Assembly (NCBI GenBank): GCA_028564925.1 | Contig: CM053027.1 | Coordinates: 243,375,649 to 243,439,648, forward strand | Source of the DNA: Lithobates sylvaticus | Taxonomy: Eukaryota; Chordata; Amphibia; Anura; Ranidae | DNA length: 64,000 bases | Direction: 5' to 3' | In this document: in pieces, positions 32,657 to 43,360 of the stretch | Position numbering within the stretch: the first letter of the stretch is position 1 | How the letters are laid out: each line of letters starts with the position of its first letter | Translations under genes and position numbers: made by a program | Notes under the pieces: generated by a model | What the model saw: the letters and a program-made list of their open reading frames with translations, nothing else | Told to the model about the DNA's origin: nothing | The model's database searches: none

Positions 32657-33480
32657 TAGGGATGAGCCGAACACCCCCGGGTTCGGTTCGAACCAGAACC
32701 TTCGAACGGACCGAAAGTTTGCGCGAATTTTCGAACCCTATACGTTATAATGGACGCGAACGTTCGAAATCAAAAGTGCTAATTACAACGGCCAATATGC
32801 ATGTTAATGTCATAAAACAGGTTTGGGGACCCGGGTCCTGCCCCAGGGGACATATATCAATGCAAAAAGAACTTTTAAAAACTAACGTTTTTTCGGGAGC
32901 AGTCATTTTAATGATGCATAAAGTGAAAAAAAAAAAGTGAAATTTTCCTTTAAATATGGTACCTGGGGGGTGTCTAAAGTATGCCTGTGAAGTGGCATGT
33001 GTTTCCCGTGTTTAGAACTGTCCTTGCACAAAATGACATTTGTAAAGGAAAAAAAGAAGCCATTTAAAACCACTTGCGGCTTTAGGTTTGTTCTTAAGTA
33101 GAATCTGAACAGGTACATTATGAAGTGTAGCTCCATCCCAAAAAAATCTATTTTTAAGCTTTTTGGAGAACATAGGGAGGGGTTATCACCCCTGTAACAT
33201 TTGCTGTCTTTGCACATCTGTTCAGAACATGTCACCTCACTTTCCGTCCCAATGACAAATGTTTTTGGAAAAGTGGGGTTTTAATTGAAACAAGGATTGG
33301 TGATAAAGTATCAGTAGAGAGGAGATACCTTTTTCCCAAATTAAATCTAACAGGATAGAATTTCCCTTCCTAGGGGTAGATTTCCTCTCACTTCCTGTTT
33401 TTTCTTTCCATTTGCAAGTAGGAGTCGTTTGTAAGTTGGATGTTTGAAAGTAGGGGCCTGGCGTATATACTCTGCAGAAA
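32657..33480. other. hAT-B left terminal and subterminal region
   Basis: The end itself is followed by clustered TTCGAA/TTCG motifs (GGTTCGGTTCGAACC, CCTTCGAACGG, TTTTCGAACCC, ACGTTCGAAATC) in the first 120 bases. This lies beyond the 3' end of the transposase gene. The same sequence, reversed, ends hAT-A and hAT-C. It is probably the transposase binding region. There is no gene here. Confidence 0.7.
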
Positions 33481-33489
33481 TTTGCCCTA

Positions 33490-35230
33490 TTAGATGTTGG
33501 TGTAGCCACAAGACTGGTGGGCACAGGAATGGGCCCTGCTATGAGTTAATAGATCAAGATTTGTAATTGCATGCACCTGTTGAACAGGGCAGAAAAATTG
33601 GGGGTGGTGGTGGTGGTGGACGATGTTGCCACAAGACTGTAAGCTCTCACAGTTACTCTTGGTGGGCGCAGGAATGGGCCCTGCTGTGAGTTATTAGATC
33701 AAGATTTGTAATTGCAAGCACCTGATGAACAGGGCAGAAAAATTGGGCCTTTGGCGGTGGTGGTGGACGGTGTTGCCACAAGACTGTAGGCCCTCATAGT
33801 TACTCTTGGTGGGCGCAGGAATGGGCCCTGTTGTGAGTTATTAGATCAAGATTTGTAATTGCAAGCACCTGATGAACAGGGCAGAAAAATTGGGCCTTTG
33901 GCGGTGGTGGTGGACGGTGTTGCCACAAGACTGCAGGCCCTCATAGTTACTCTTGGTGGGCGCAGGAATGGGCCCTGCTGTGAACTATTAGATCAAGATT
34001 TGTAATTACCCGCCCCTGTTAAACAGGGGCTGAAAAATTGTGCCTTAGGCACTGGTGCTGGTGCCACAACACTGCAACCCCTCACAGAGACTGTACTTGG
34101 AGCACAGCAGTCACACGTGTTGCGAAGCATTTTTTTTAAAAATTGGAAGTACACGCCCCTGTTAAACAGGGGCTGAAAAATTGTGCCTTAGGCACTGGTG
34201 CTGGTGCCACAACACTGCAACCCGGCCCTCACAGATACTGTACTTGGAGCACAGCAGTCACACGTTTAGCGAAGCATTTTTTTTAAAAATTGTAAGTACC
34301 CGCCCCTGTTAAACAGGGGCTGAAAAATTGTGCCTTAGGCACTGGTGCTGGTGCCACAACACTGCAACCCGGCCCTCACAGATACTGTACTTGGAGCACA
34401 GCAGTCACACGTGTTGCGAAGCATTTTTTTAAAAAATTGTAAGTACCCGCCCCTGTTAAACAGGGGCTGAAAAATTGTGCCTTAGGCACTGGTGCTGGTG
34501 CCACAACACTGCAACCCGGCCCTCACAGATACTGTACTTGGAGCACAGCAGTCACACGTGTTGCAAAGCATTTTTTTAAAAAATTGTAAGTACCCGCCCC
34601 TGTTAAACAGGGGCTGAAAAATTGTGCCTTAGGCACTGGTGCTGGTGCCACAACACTGCAACCCGGCCCTCACAGATACTGTACTTGGAGCACAGCAGTC
34701 ACACGTGTTGCGAAGCATTTTTTTTAAAAATTGTAAGTACCCGCCCCTGTTAAACAGGGGCTGAAAAATTGTGCCTTAGGCACTGGTGCTGGTGCCACAA
34801 CACTGCAACCCGGCCCTCACAGATACTGTACTTGGAGCACAGCAGTCACACGTGTTGCGAAGCATTTTTTTAAAAATTGTAAGTACCCGCCCCTGTTAAA
34901 CAGGGGCTGAAAAATTGTGCCTTAGGCACTGGTGCTGGTGCCACAACACTGCAACCCGGCCCTCACAGATACTGTACTTGGAGCACAGCAGTCACACGTG
35001 TTGCGAAGCATTTTTTTAAAAAATTGTAAGTACCCGCCCCTGTTAAACAGGGGCTGAAAAATTGTGCCTTAGGCACTGGTGCTGGTGCCACAACACTGCA
35101 ACCCCTCACAGAGACTGTACTTGGAGCACAGCAGTCACACGTGTTGCGAAGCATTTTTTTAAAAAATTGTAAGTACACGCCCCTGTTAAACAGGGGCTGA
35201 AAAATTGTGCCTTAGGCACTGGTGTGGTGG
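33490..35230. repeat. Tandem array, ~147-bp unit, downstream of the hAT-B transposase gene
   Basis: About twelve units. From 34214 on the period is 146-147 bp and the units are nearly the same. Each has GCACTGGTGCTGGTGCCACA, CACAGATACTGTACTTGGAG, an A/T run, and the perfect palindrome CCCCTGTTAAACAGGGG. The left units differ more (GTGGTGGACGGTGTTGCCAC), so the array has an older and a newer block. Confidence 0.9.
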
Positions 35231-35330
35231 CATGGATCATTGAGGAGGAGGAAGAGGATAGTCAGTGAACATAAGAGGACAGTCACTCAGCATCAGCATA
35301 GGCAGTCTTGAAGGGATGTGACATTAAAAA

Positions 35331-38300
35331 TTATTCGGTTATATCCGCCTCAGGTGCCTGGTAGCTGGTGGTGATCCAAGACTGATTCATTTTGATGAAT
35401 GTCAGTCGATCAACCGAGGCGGTGGACAGGCGCACCCTATGATCAGTCACAAATCCTCCAGCAGCACTGAATGTGCGTTCGGAAAGAACGCTGGAGGCAG
35501 GACAGGCCAGTAGCTCAATTGCATACTGTGCAAGCTCTGGCCAGTGATCCATCCTCAGGACCCAGTAAGCCAGAGGATTTTCGGTGGGAAAGGTGTCCAA
35601 GTCTGACCTTGCCCCAAGGTATTCCTGCACCATGTATATCAGACGCTGGCGATGGTTGCTGGAACCGATCATACCTTGGGGCTGCGGACTAAAAAATTGT
35701 CTGAACGCATCGGTCAGACGTCCACCTTCCCCACCGCTCCTTCTGCCACTGACCGAAGCCTCAGCAACTCGTCGCCCAGGACCAGGAGTTTGTAGCCTCC
35801 CAGTTTCTGGGAACGCGTTGCACAGACCTTTCTGCAAGGCCTCCCTGAGATGTCTCATCCTCTGCTCCCTCTGCGACGGCAAGATAAGGTCCGCAACCTT
35901 ACCCTTGTACCGCGGATCAAGGAGAGTGGCCAGCCAGTAATGGTCCCTCTCCTTGATCCGAAGAACACGAGGATCCTTCCGCAGGCTTTGCAGGATCAGG
36001 GAGGCCATGCAGCGTAGGTTAGCTGAGGCATTCGGTCCGGAGTCTTCTGGGTCACTGAGGATGACATGATCGCCAGCCACCTCCTCCCAGCCACGTACAA
36101 GTCCACTGGTTTGTTGGGACTGTACATCATCCCTAAAAGACTGCTGCTGCTGATGCTGAGTGCCAGGCTCCACCTCCATGCTCACACAATCCTCCTCCTC
36201 CTCCTCCTCCTCCTCATCCTCTTCCTGTGTGATGGGTGGGACAGAAGGAACACTGTCCGGATAAAGGGGGCCTTGAGAGGCAAGGAAGTCCTCCTCTTCC
36301 TGCCTCTGTTCTGCCTCAAGTGCCCTGTCCATTATCCCACGCAGCGTATGCTCCAACAGGTGGACAAGAGGGACAGTGTCACTGATGCATGCACTGTCAC
36401 TGCTCACCATCCTCGTGGCCTCCTCAAATGGTGAGAGGACAGTGCATGCATCCCTGATCATGCTCCACTGACGTGGGGAAAAAAAACCAAGCTCCCCTGA
36501 CCCTGTCCTGGTGCCGTAGTCGCAAAGGTACTCATTGATGGCCCTCTGCTGCGTGTGCAGTCGCTGCAGCATGGCCAACGTTGAGTTCCACCTGGTGGGC
36601 ATGTCACATATTAGGCGGTTCTTGGGCAGGTTCAGCTCCTTTTGCAGCTCAGTCAGCCGAGCACTGGCATTATAAGATCGGCGGAAATGCACACAGACTT
36701 TCCTGGCCTGCCTCAGGACATCCTGTAAGCCTGGGAACCTGCCCAAGAACCGCTGCACCACCAGGTTGAGGACGTGAGCCATGCAGGGCACATGGGTGAG
36801 CTGCCCCTGTCGCAGGGCGGAGAGGAGGTTGGTGCCATTGTCAGAAACGACCATTCCTGGCTTAAGCTGACGTGGCGTCAACCACCTCTCGGCCTGCCCC
36901 TGCAGAGCTGCCAGAACCTCTGGCCCAGTGTGGCTCCTGTCCCCCAAACACACCAGCGCAAGCACGGCATGGCATCTTTTTGCCTGCGTACTTGCGTAGC
37001 CCCTTGTACGCCTACGGAGCACCGCTGGTTCCAAGGACAGAGCACTGGAGGAAGAAGAAGAGGAGGGGGTGGAGGAGAGAGGTGTGTCACAACCAGTAGC
37101 AGTAGTCGCTTTTTGGAGGCGTGGTGGCGGAACAACCTCCAACACTACTGCACCTTGTCCTGCATCCCTCCCAGCTGCCAATAGAGTGACCCAATGGGCC
37201 GTGAAAGAAAGGTACCGTCCCTGTCCATGCCTGCTGGACCATGAGTCAGCGGTAATATGCACCTTACCGCTGACCGCCCTGTCCAGCGAGGCATGGACAT
37301 TGCCCTCCACATGCCGGTAGAGAGACGGAATCGCCTTCCGCGAGAAAAAGTGGCGTTTGGGAACCTGCCACTGAGGAACCGCACATTGAACAAACTCACG
37401 GAAGGGGGCCGAGTCTACCAACTGAAAAGGCAGCAGTTGAAGTGCTAGCAATTTAGCAAGGCTAGCATTCAACCGCTGGGCATGTGGATGGCTGGGAGTG
37501 TACTTCTTTCTACGGTCCAGCAGCTGGGGCAGGGAAATTTGCCTGCTGCAATCGGACGTCGGTGTACTGCAAGTACTTGGTTGTGACACACCTAATTCTA
37601 CACCTTCAGTCCTCTCAGAGCAGCTTTCAGAGAGGACTGAAGGTGTAGTGGGGATGGAGATCCCAGCTGAGGAGGAGCAAGGAGAGGTCCGCTTAGTTCT
37701 TTGGTGTGGGTCTTTTATGTGTGCCTGCCAACGAGCTGCATGGCAGGTCGCCATATGTCTGGTCATGCTTGTCGTGCCCAAGCGGCTGATGTTTTGGCCA
37801 CGCGAGATACGCTTGAGACAAATATTGCAAATAGCAGTGGTGCGATCTGCTGCACTCGTCTCAAAAAAGGCCCACACCAAAGAACTTTTCTGATAACGTG
37901 CAGAGGCAGCGCCCTGCACAGGCGGAGCTCTGCGGTGTTGTACAGTTGCTGTGCTGGCCTCTACCTGGCCTCCAGGGGGCATCCTGCCTCGTTGGACATG
38001 TGACGCCGCATCCTCCTCCTCCTCGTCCTCCTCCTCATCCTCTCTCCCTTGAGGCACCCACGTGGAGTCAGTGACCTCATCATCCCCTCCCTCTTCACCA
38101 CTAGAGCAAACCTGGCAGTAAGCTGCAGCTGGTGGAACAGTACTGCCAGATTCCTCAAGCTGGGTATCGTCATCCGAGCCTTCAAATTGTTGGGCATCCT
38201 CCTGGAGCATGTACCCAACACTGTGCTCAAAGAGTTCGGGGGACTCCTCAGGAGGACATGGTGGGTCTAGGGAAGGGGTGGCTGATGATGCTCTGTCAGT

Positions 38301-38552
38301 ACCCTGAGCCTGGGTGAGAGAGGATGAGGAGGATGAGGAGGGCTTGGTCATCCATTCTACCAAGCCTTCAGCATGATGCGGCTCCACATGTCCAGCTGCC
38401 GAAAACAAAGACGCGCGTGTCCCATGGCCACGTGCTGATGACGATGCACGACCACGTCCACGTCCACGGCCACGTCCACTAGAAACAGAGCCTGCCTGCC
38501 CTGTGTTCTTGGCTCTGCACGCTCTGCCTCCCCTTGGCGGTCTTCCAGCCAT
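35331..38552 (-). CDS. hAT transposase, intact, 1073 codons
   Basis: One open frame. The ATG at 38552 has A at -3 and G at +4. The N-terminus is basic with a Gly-Arg run (GRGRGRGRGR, residues ~28-37), then Ser- and Glu/Asp-rich low complexity to ~residue 190. The BED zinc finger is at ~225-275 (LVWAFFE, ICNICLKRIS, TSMTRHMATCH). The RNase H-like catalytic domain has ITADSWSS (Asp436), VVSDNGTNL (Asp571) and the hAT CMAHVLNLVV motif. An acidic, low-complexity insertion lies at ~790-830. The C-terminal hAT dimerisation region has NPLAYWVLRMDHWPELA and SVLSERTFSAAGG, with Glu1025 as the third catalytic residue. All three catalytic residues are present. The enzyme would cut the element out and insert it elsewhere. 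It is long for a hAT transposase because of the N-terminal and acidic additions. ZBED-like host genes are related, but the terminal repeats and array context make this a transposon gene. Confidence 0.95.
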   Translation of the reverse strand: MAGRPPRGGRACRAKNTGQAGSVSSGRGRGRGRGRASSSARGHGTRASLFSAAGHVEPHHAEGLVEWMTKPSSSSSSSLTQAQGTDRASSATPSLDPPCPPEESPELFEHSVGYMLQEDAQQFEGSDDDTQLEESGSTVPPAAAYCQVCSSGEEGGDDEVTDSTWVPQGREDEEEDEEEEDAASHVQRGRMPPGGQVEASTATVQHRRAPPVQGAASARYQKSSLVWAFFETSAADRTTAICNICLKRISRGQNISRLGTTSMTRHMATCHAARWQAHIKDPHQRTKRTSPCSSSAGISIPTTPSVLSESCSERTEGVELGVSQPSTCSTPTSDCSRQISLPQLLDRRKKYTPSHPHAQRLNASLAKLLALQLLPFQLVDSAPFREFVQCAVPQWQVPKRHFFSRKAIPSLYRHVEGNVHASLDRAVSGKVHITADSWSSRHGQGRYLSFTAHWVTLLAAGRDAGQGAVVLEVVPPPRLQKATTATGCDTPLSSTPSSSSSSSALSLEPAVLRRRTRGYASTQAKRCHAVLALVCLGDRSHTGPEVLAALQGQAERWLTPRQLKPGMVVSDNGTNLLSALRQGQLTHVPCMAHVLNLVVQRFLGRFPGLQDVLRQARKVCVHFRRSYNASARLTELQKELNLPKNRLICDMPTRWNSTLAMLQRLHTQQRAINEYLCDYGTRTGSGELGFFSPRQWSMIRDACTVLSPFEEATRMVSSDSACISDTVPLVHLLEHTLRGIMDRALEAEQRQEEEDFLASQGPLYPDSVPSVPPITQEEDEEEEEEEEDCVSMEVEPGTQHQQQQSFRDDVQSQQTSGLVRGWEEVAGDHVILSDPEDSGPNASANLRCMASLILQSLRKDPRVLRIKERDHYWLATLLDPRYKGKVADLILPSQREQRMRHLREALQKGLCNAFPETGRLQTPGPGRRVAEASVSGRRSGGEGGRLTDAFRQFFSPQPQGMIGSSNHRQRLIYMVQEYLGARSDLDTFPTENPLAYWVLRMDHWPELAQYAIELLACPASSVLSERTFSAAGGFVTDHRVRLSTASVDRLTFIKMNQSWITTSYQAPEADITE

Positions 38553-38559
38553 TGTAGTC

Positions 38560-39700
38560 GGTAGTCCTGTGGGTGCTGCTGAGAAGAATATATAGGAGCT
38601 CTGTGTGATGCCACTAACACACTAGAAGTCCTATGGGTGCTTCTGCAAAGAAAATAGAGGAGCTCTGTGTGATGCCACTAACACACTAGAAGTCCTGTGG
38701 GTGCTGCTGAGAAGAATATATAGGAGCTCTGTGTGATGCCACTAACACACTAGAAGTCCTATGGGTGCTTCTGCAAAGAAAATAGAGGAGCTCTGTGTGA
38801 TGCCACTAACACACTAGAAGTCCTGTGGGTGCTTATGCAAAGAAAATAGAGGAGCTCTGTGTGATGCCACTAACACACTAGAAGTCCTGTGGGTGCTTCT
38901 GCAAAGAAAATAGAGGAGCTCTGTGTGATGCCACTAACACACTAGAAGTCCTGTGGGTGCTTCTGCAAAGAAAATAGAGGAGCTCTGTGTGATGCCACTA
39001 ACACACTAGAAGTCCTGTGGGTGCTGCTGAGAAGAATATATAGGAGCTCTGTGTGATGCCACTAACACACTAGAAGTCCTATGGGTGCTTCTGCAAAGAA
39101 AATAGAGGAGCTCTGTGTGATGCCACTAACACACTAGAAGTCCTGTGGGTGCTTATGCAAAGAAAATAGAGGAGCTCTGTGTGATGCCACTAACACACTA
39201 GAAGTCCTGTGGGTGCTTCTGCAAAGAAAATAGAGGAGCTCTGTGTGATGCCACTAACACACTAGAAGTCCTATGGGTGCTTCTGCAAAGAAAATAGAGG
39301 AGCTCTGTGTGATGCCACTAACACACTAGAAGTCCTGTGGGTGCTTATGCAAAGAAAATAGAGGAGCTCTGTGTGATGCCACTAACACACTAGAAGTCCT
39401 GTGGGTGCTTCTGCAAAGAAAATAGAGGAGCTCTGTGTGATGCCACTAACACACTAGAAGTCCTATGGGTGCTTCTGCTAAGAAAATAGAGGAGCTCTGT
39501 GTGATGCCACTAACACACTAGAAGTCCTGTGGGTGCTTCTGCAAAGAAAATAGAGGAGCTCTGTGTGATGCCACTAACACACTAGAAGTCCTGTGGGTGC
39601 TGCTGAGAAGAATATATAGGAGCTCTGTGTGATGCCACTAACACACTAGAAGTCCTATGGGTGCTTCTGCAAAGAAAATAGAGGAGCTCTGTGTGATGGG
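38560..39700. repeat. 64-bp tandem array upstream of the hAT-B transposase gene
   Basis: About 18 units of TCCTGTGGGTGCTTCTGCAA, AGAAAATAGAGGAGCTCTGT and GTGATGCCACTAACACACTA. The exact 64-base period was measured at 38821, 38885 and 38949. A variant unit with GAGAAGAATATATAGG in place of GCAAAGAAAATAGAGG recurs at intervals, including the unit nearest the start codon. The variants alternate in a higher-order pattern, which implies block duplication. Confidence 0.92.
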
Positions 39701-42560
39701 ACTAACACACTTCAAGTCCTATAGGTGCTTCTGGGAAGAAAATAAAGGTCTGTGTGATGGGACTAACACACTTCAAGTCCTATAGTTGCTTCTGGGAACA
39801 AAATATAGGATCTCTGTGTGATGGGACTAACACACTTCAAGTCCTATAGGTGCCTCTGGGAACAAAATATAGCTCTGTGTGTGTGATGGGACTAACACAC
39901 TTCAAGTCCTATAGGTGCTTCTGGGAACAAAATATAGCTCTGTGTGTGTGATGGGACTAACACACTTCAAGTCCTATAGGTGCTTCTGGAAGAAAATATA
40001 GCTCTGTGTGTGTGATGGGACTAACACACTTCAAGTCCTATAGGTGCCTCTGGGAACAAAATATAGCTCTGTGTGTGTGATGGGACTAACACACTTCAAG
40101 TCGTATAGGTGCTTCTGGGAAGAAAATATAGCTCTGTGTGTGTGATGGGACTAACACACTTCAAGTCCTATAGGTGCTTCTGGGAACAAAATATAGCTCT
40201 GTGTGTGTGATGGGACTAACACACTTCAAGTCCTATAGGTTCTTCTGGGAACAAAATATAGCTCTGTGTGTGTGATGGGACTAACACACTTCAAGTCCTA
40301 TAGGTGCTTCTGGGAACAAAATATAGCTCTGTGTGTGTGATGGGACTAACACACTTCAAGTCCTATAGGTGCTTCTGGGAACAAAATATAGCTCTGTGTG
40401 TGTGATGGGACTAACACACTTCAAGTCCTATAGGTGCTTCTGGGAACAAAATATAGCTCTGTGTGTGTGATGGGACTAACACACTTCAAGTCCTATAGGT
40501 TCTTCTGGGAACAAAATATAGCTCTGTGTGTGTGATGGGACTAACACACTTCAAGTCCTATAGGTGCTTCTGGGAACAAAATATAGCTCTGTGTGTGTGA
40601 TGGGACTAACACACTTCAAGTCCTATAGGTGCTTCTGGGAACAAAATATAGCTCTGTGTGTGTGATGGGACTAACACACTTCAAGTCCTATAGGTTCTTC
40701 TGGGAACAAAATATAGCTCTGTGTGTGTGATGGGACTAACACACTTCAAGTCCTATAGGTGCTTCTGGGAACAAAATATAGCTCTGTGTGTGTGATGGGA
40801 CTAACACACTTCAAGTCCTATAGGTGCTTCTGGGAACAAAATATAGCTCTGTGTGTGTGATGGGACTAACACACTTCAAGTCCTATAGGTGCTTCTGGGA
40901 ACAAAATATAGCTCTGTGTGTGTGATGGGACTAACACACTTCAAGTCCTATAGGTGCTTCTGGGAACAAAATATAGCTCTGTGTGTGTGATGGGACTAAC
41001 ACACTTCAAGTCCTATAGGTGCTTCTGGGAACAAAATATAGCTCTGTGTGTGTGATGGGACTAACACACTTCAAGTCCTATAGGTGCTTCTGGGAACAAA
41101 ATATAGCTCTGTGTGTGTGATGGGACTAACACACTTCAAGTCCTATAGGTTCTTCTGGGAACAAAATATAGCTCTGTGTGTGTGATGGGACTAACACACT
41201 TCAAGTCCTATAGGTGCTTCTGGGAACAAAATATAGCTCTGTGTGTGTGATGGGACTAACACACTTCAAGTCCTATAGGTGCTTCTGGGAACAAAATATA
41301 GCTCTGTGTGTGTGATGGGACTAACACACTTCAAGTCCTATAGGTTCTTCTGGGAACAAAATATAGCTCTGTGTGTGTGATGGGACTAACACACTTCAAG
41401 TCCTATAGGTGCTTCTGGGAACAAAATATAGCTCTGTGTGTGTGATGGGACTAACACACTTCAAGTCCTATAGGTTCTTCTGGGAACAAAATATAGCTCT
41501 GTGTGTGTGATGGGACTAACACACTTCAAGTCCTATAGGTGCTTCTGGGAACAAAATATGGCTCTGTGTGTGTGATGGGACTAACACACTTCAAGTCCTA
41601 TAGGTGCTTCTGGGAACAAAATATAGCTCTGTGTGTGTGATGGGACTAACACACTTCAAGTCCTATAGGTGCTTCTGGGAATAAAATATAGCTCTGTGTG
41701 TGTGATGGGACTAACACACTTCAAGTCCTATAGGTGCTTCTGGGAAGGAAATAAAGGTCTGTGTGATGGGACTAACACACTTCAAGTCCTATAGGTGCTT
41801 CTGGGAACAAAATATAGCTCTGTGTGTGTGATGGGACTAACACACTTCAAGTCCTATAGGTGCTTCTGGGAACAAAATATAGCTCTGTGTGTGTGATGGG
41901 ACTAACACACTTCAAGTCCTATAGGTGCTTCTGGGAACAAAATATAGCTCTGTGTGTGTGATGGGACTAACACACTTCAAGTCCTATAGGTGCTTCTGGG
42001 AACAAAATATAGCTCTGTGTGTGTGATGGGACTAACACACTTCAAGTCCTATAGGTGCTTCTGGGAACAAAATATAGCTCTGTGTGTGTGATGGGACTAA
42101 CACACTTCAAGTCCTATAGGTGCTTCTGGGAACAAAATATAGCTCTGTGTGTGTGATGGGACTAACACACTTCAAGTCCTATAGGTGCTTCTGGGAACAA
42201 AATATAGCTCTGTGTGTGTGATGGGACTAACACACTTCAAGTCCTATAGGTGCTTCTGGGAACAAAATATAGCTCTGTGTGTGTGATGGGACTAACACAC
42301 TTCAAGTCCTATAGGTGCCTCTGGGAACAAAATATAGCTCTGTGTGTGTGATGGGACTAACACACTTCAAGTCCTATAGGTGCCTCTGGGAAGAAAATAT
42401 AGCTCTGTGTGTGTGATGGGACTAACACACTTCAAGTCCTATAGGTGCTTCTGGGAACAAAATATAGCTCTGTGTGTGTGATGGGACTAACACACTTCAA
42501 GTCCTATAGGTGCTTCTGGGAACAAAATATAGCTCTGTGTGTGTGATGGGACTAACACAC
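39690..42560. repeat. 65-bp tandem array in hAT-B
   Basis: About 44 units of GGGACTAACACACTTCAAGT, CCTATAGGTGCTTCTGGGAA and CAAAATATAGCTCTGTGTGT. The exact period is 65 (40212, 40277). The units are related to the neighbouring 64-bp unit (shared CTAACACACT, AAGTCCTAT, GTGCTTCTG). Units are nearly the same over 2.8 kb, showing recent expansion or homogenisation. I see no gene in it. Confidence 0.93.
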
Positions 42561-42895
42561 TACAAGTCCTATAGGTGCTTCTGGGAACAAAATATAGGAG
42601 CTCTGCCTGCCTGCCACGAACACACTACAAGTCCTATAGGTGCTTCTGGGAACAAAATATAGGAGCTCTGCCTGCCTGCCACGAACACACTACAAGTCCT
42701 ATAGGTGCTTCTGGTAACAAAATATAGGAGCTCTGCCTGCCTGCCACGAACACACTACAAGTCTTATAGGTGCTTCTGGTAACAAAATATAGGAGCTCTG
42801 CCTGCCTGCCACGAACACACTACAAGTCCTATAGGTGCTTCTGGTAACAAAATATAGGAGCTCTGCCTGCCTGCCACGAACACACTACAAGCCCC
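42560..42895. repeat. Third sub-array of ~65-bp units at the outer end of the hAT-B array
   Basis: About five units with CACACTACAAGTCCTATAGG, AACAAAATATAGGAGCTCTG and CCTGCCTGCCACGAA. It is related to the 65-bp array but carries the CCTGCCTGCC block, and it lies next to the right terminal region. Confidence 0.88.
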
Positions 42896-43086
42896 TCTTT
42901 CTCAATCAATCTTTGTAACTGAATCTATCTAACTCAATCTCTGTAAGTGAATCTCTCTACCTAACTAAATCCAGCAGAGTGTCACAGAATCAGCCTGCTC
43001 AATCTGCGCCGGAACAGCATGTGACCGGCGCAGACGGCGTGGCGGCCTTTTATAGGGGGGGGGCGTGTACTACAGCCCCTGAGCTG

Positions 43087-43350
43087 TAATTGGCTACAGG
43101 CGTCCTGCCTGTAGCCAATTATGGCTCTTCGAGTTTCCGGGGCTGTGATTGGCCAAGCATGCGGGGTCACAGTGCATGCTTGGCCAATCATCAGCCAGCA
43201 ATGCACTGCGCCGGCCGCGCCGGCCGCAATGCATTGCGGGGCCGCTCGCATCACACGAACGTGATGCGAGCGGCCAAAATAGTTCTGGGCTCGCCGAGCG
43301 AGCGAACGCCCGGTGCTCGATGCGAACGTGGGTTCGCATCGAGCACCGGG
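43087..43350. other. Chain of hairpins in the right terminus of hAT-B
   Basis: Four perfect inverted repeats and one palindrome lie in 264 bases. 43087-43101 pairs with 43107-43121 (15 bp, loop 5). 43146-43162 pairs with 43174-43190 (17 bp, loop 11). CCGCAATGCATTGCGG lies at 43224-43239 (16-bp palindrome). 43240-43254 pairs with 43261-43275 (15 bp, loop 6). 43309-43327 pairs with 43332-43350 (19 bp, loop 4). The last ends 10 bases from the element's end. hAT-A and hAT-C keep the second hairpin, and hAT-A keeps the first. They are candidates for binding or cleavage signals. Folding in the cell is not shown by sequence alone. Confidence 0.85.
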
Positions 43351-43360
43351 CCCATCCCTA

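Larger units (their letters stand above)
32657..43360 (-). mobile_element. Autonomous hAT transposon (hAT-B), 10.7 kb, with intact transposase gene
   Basis: Terminal inverted repeats are TAGGGATGAGCC on the left and GGCCCATCCCTA on the right, with an 8-bp target duplication. From left to right it has: the left subterminal region (32657-33480), a ~147-bp tandem array (33490-35230), the transposase gene on the minus strand (35331-38552), 64- and 65-bp tandem arrays (38560-42895), and a right end built from hairpins (42900-43360). Arrays make up more than half of its length. The intact gene, clean ends and target duplication mark it as young. It is the likely source for hAT-A and hAT-C. Confidence 0.93.

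Noticed and set aside
35331-38552. A domesticated ZBED-type host gene
   Set aside because: The frame has BED and hAT domains like ZBED genes, but it lies between terminal repeats with an 8-bp duplication, and a broken sister copy sits next to it in the same arrangement. A transposon gene is the simpler reading.
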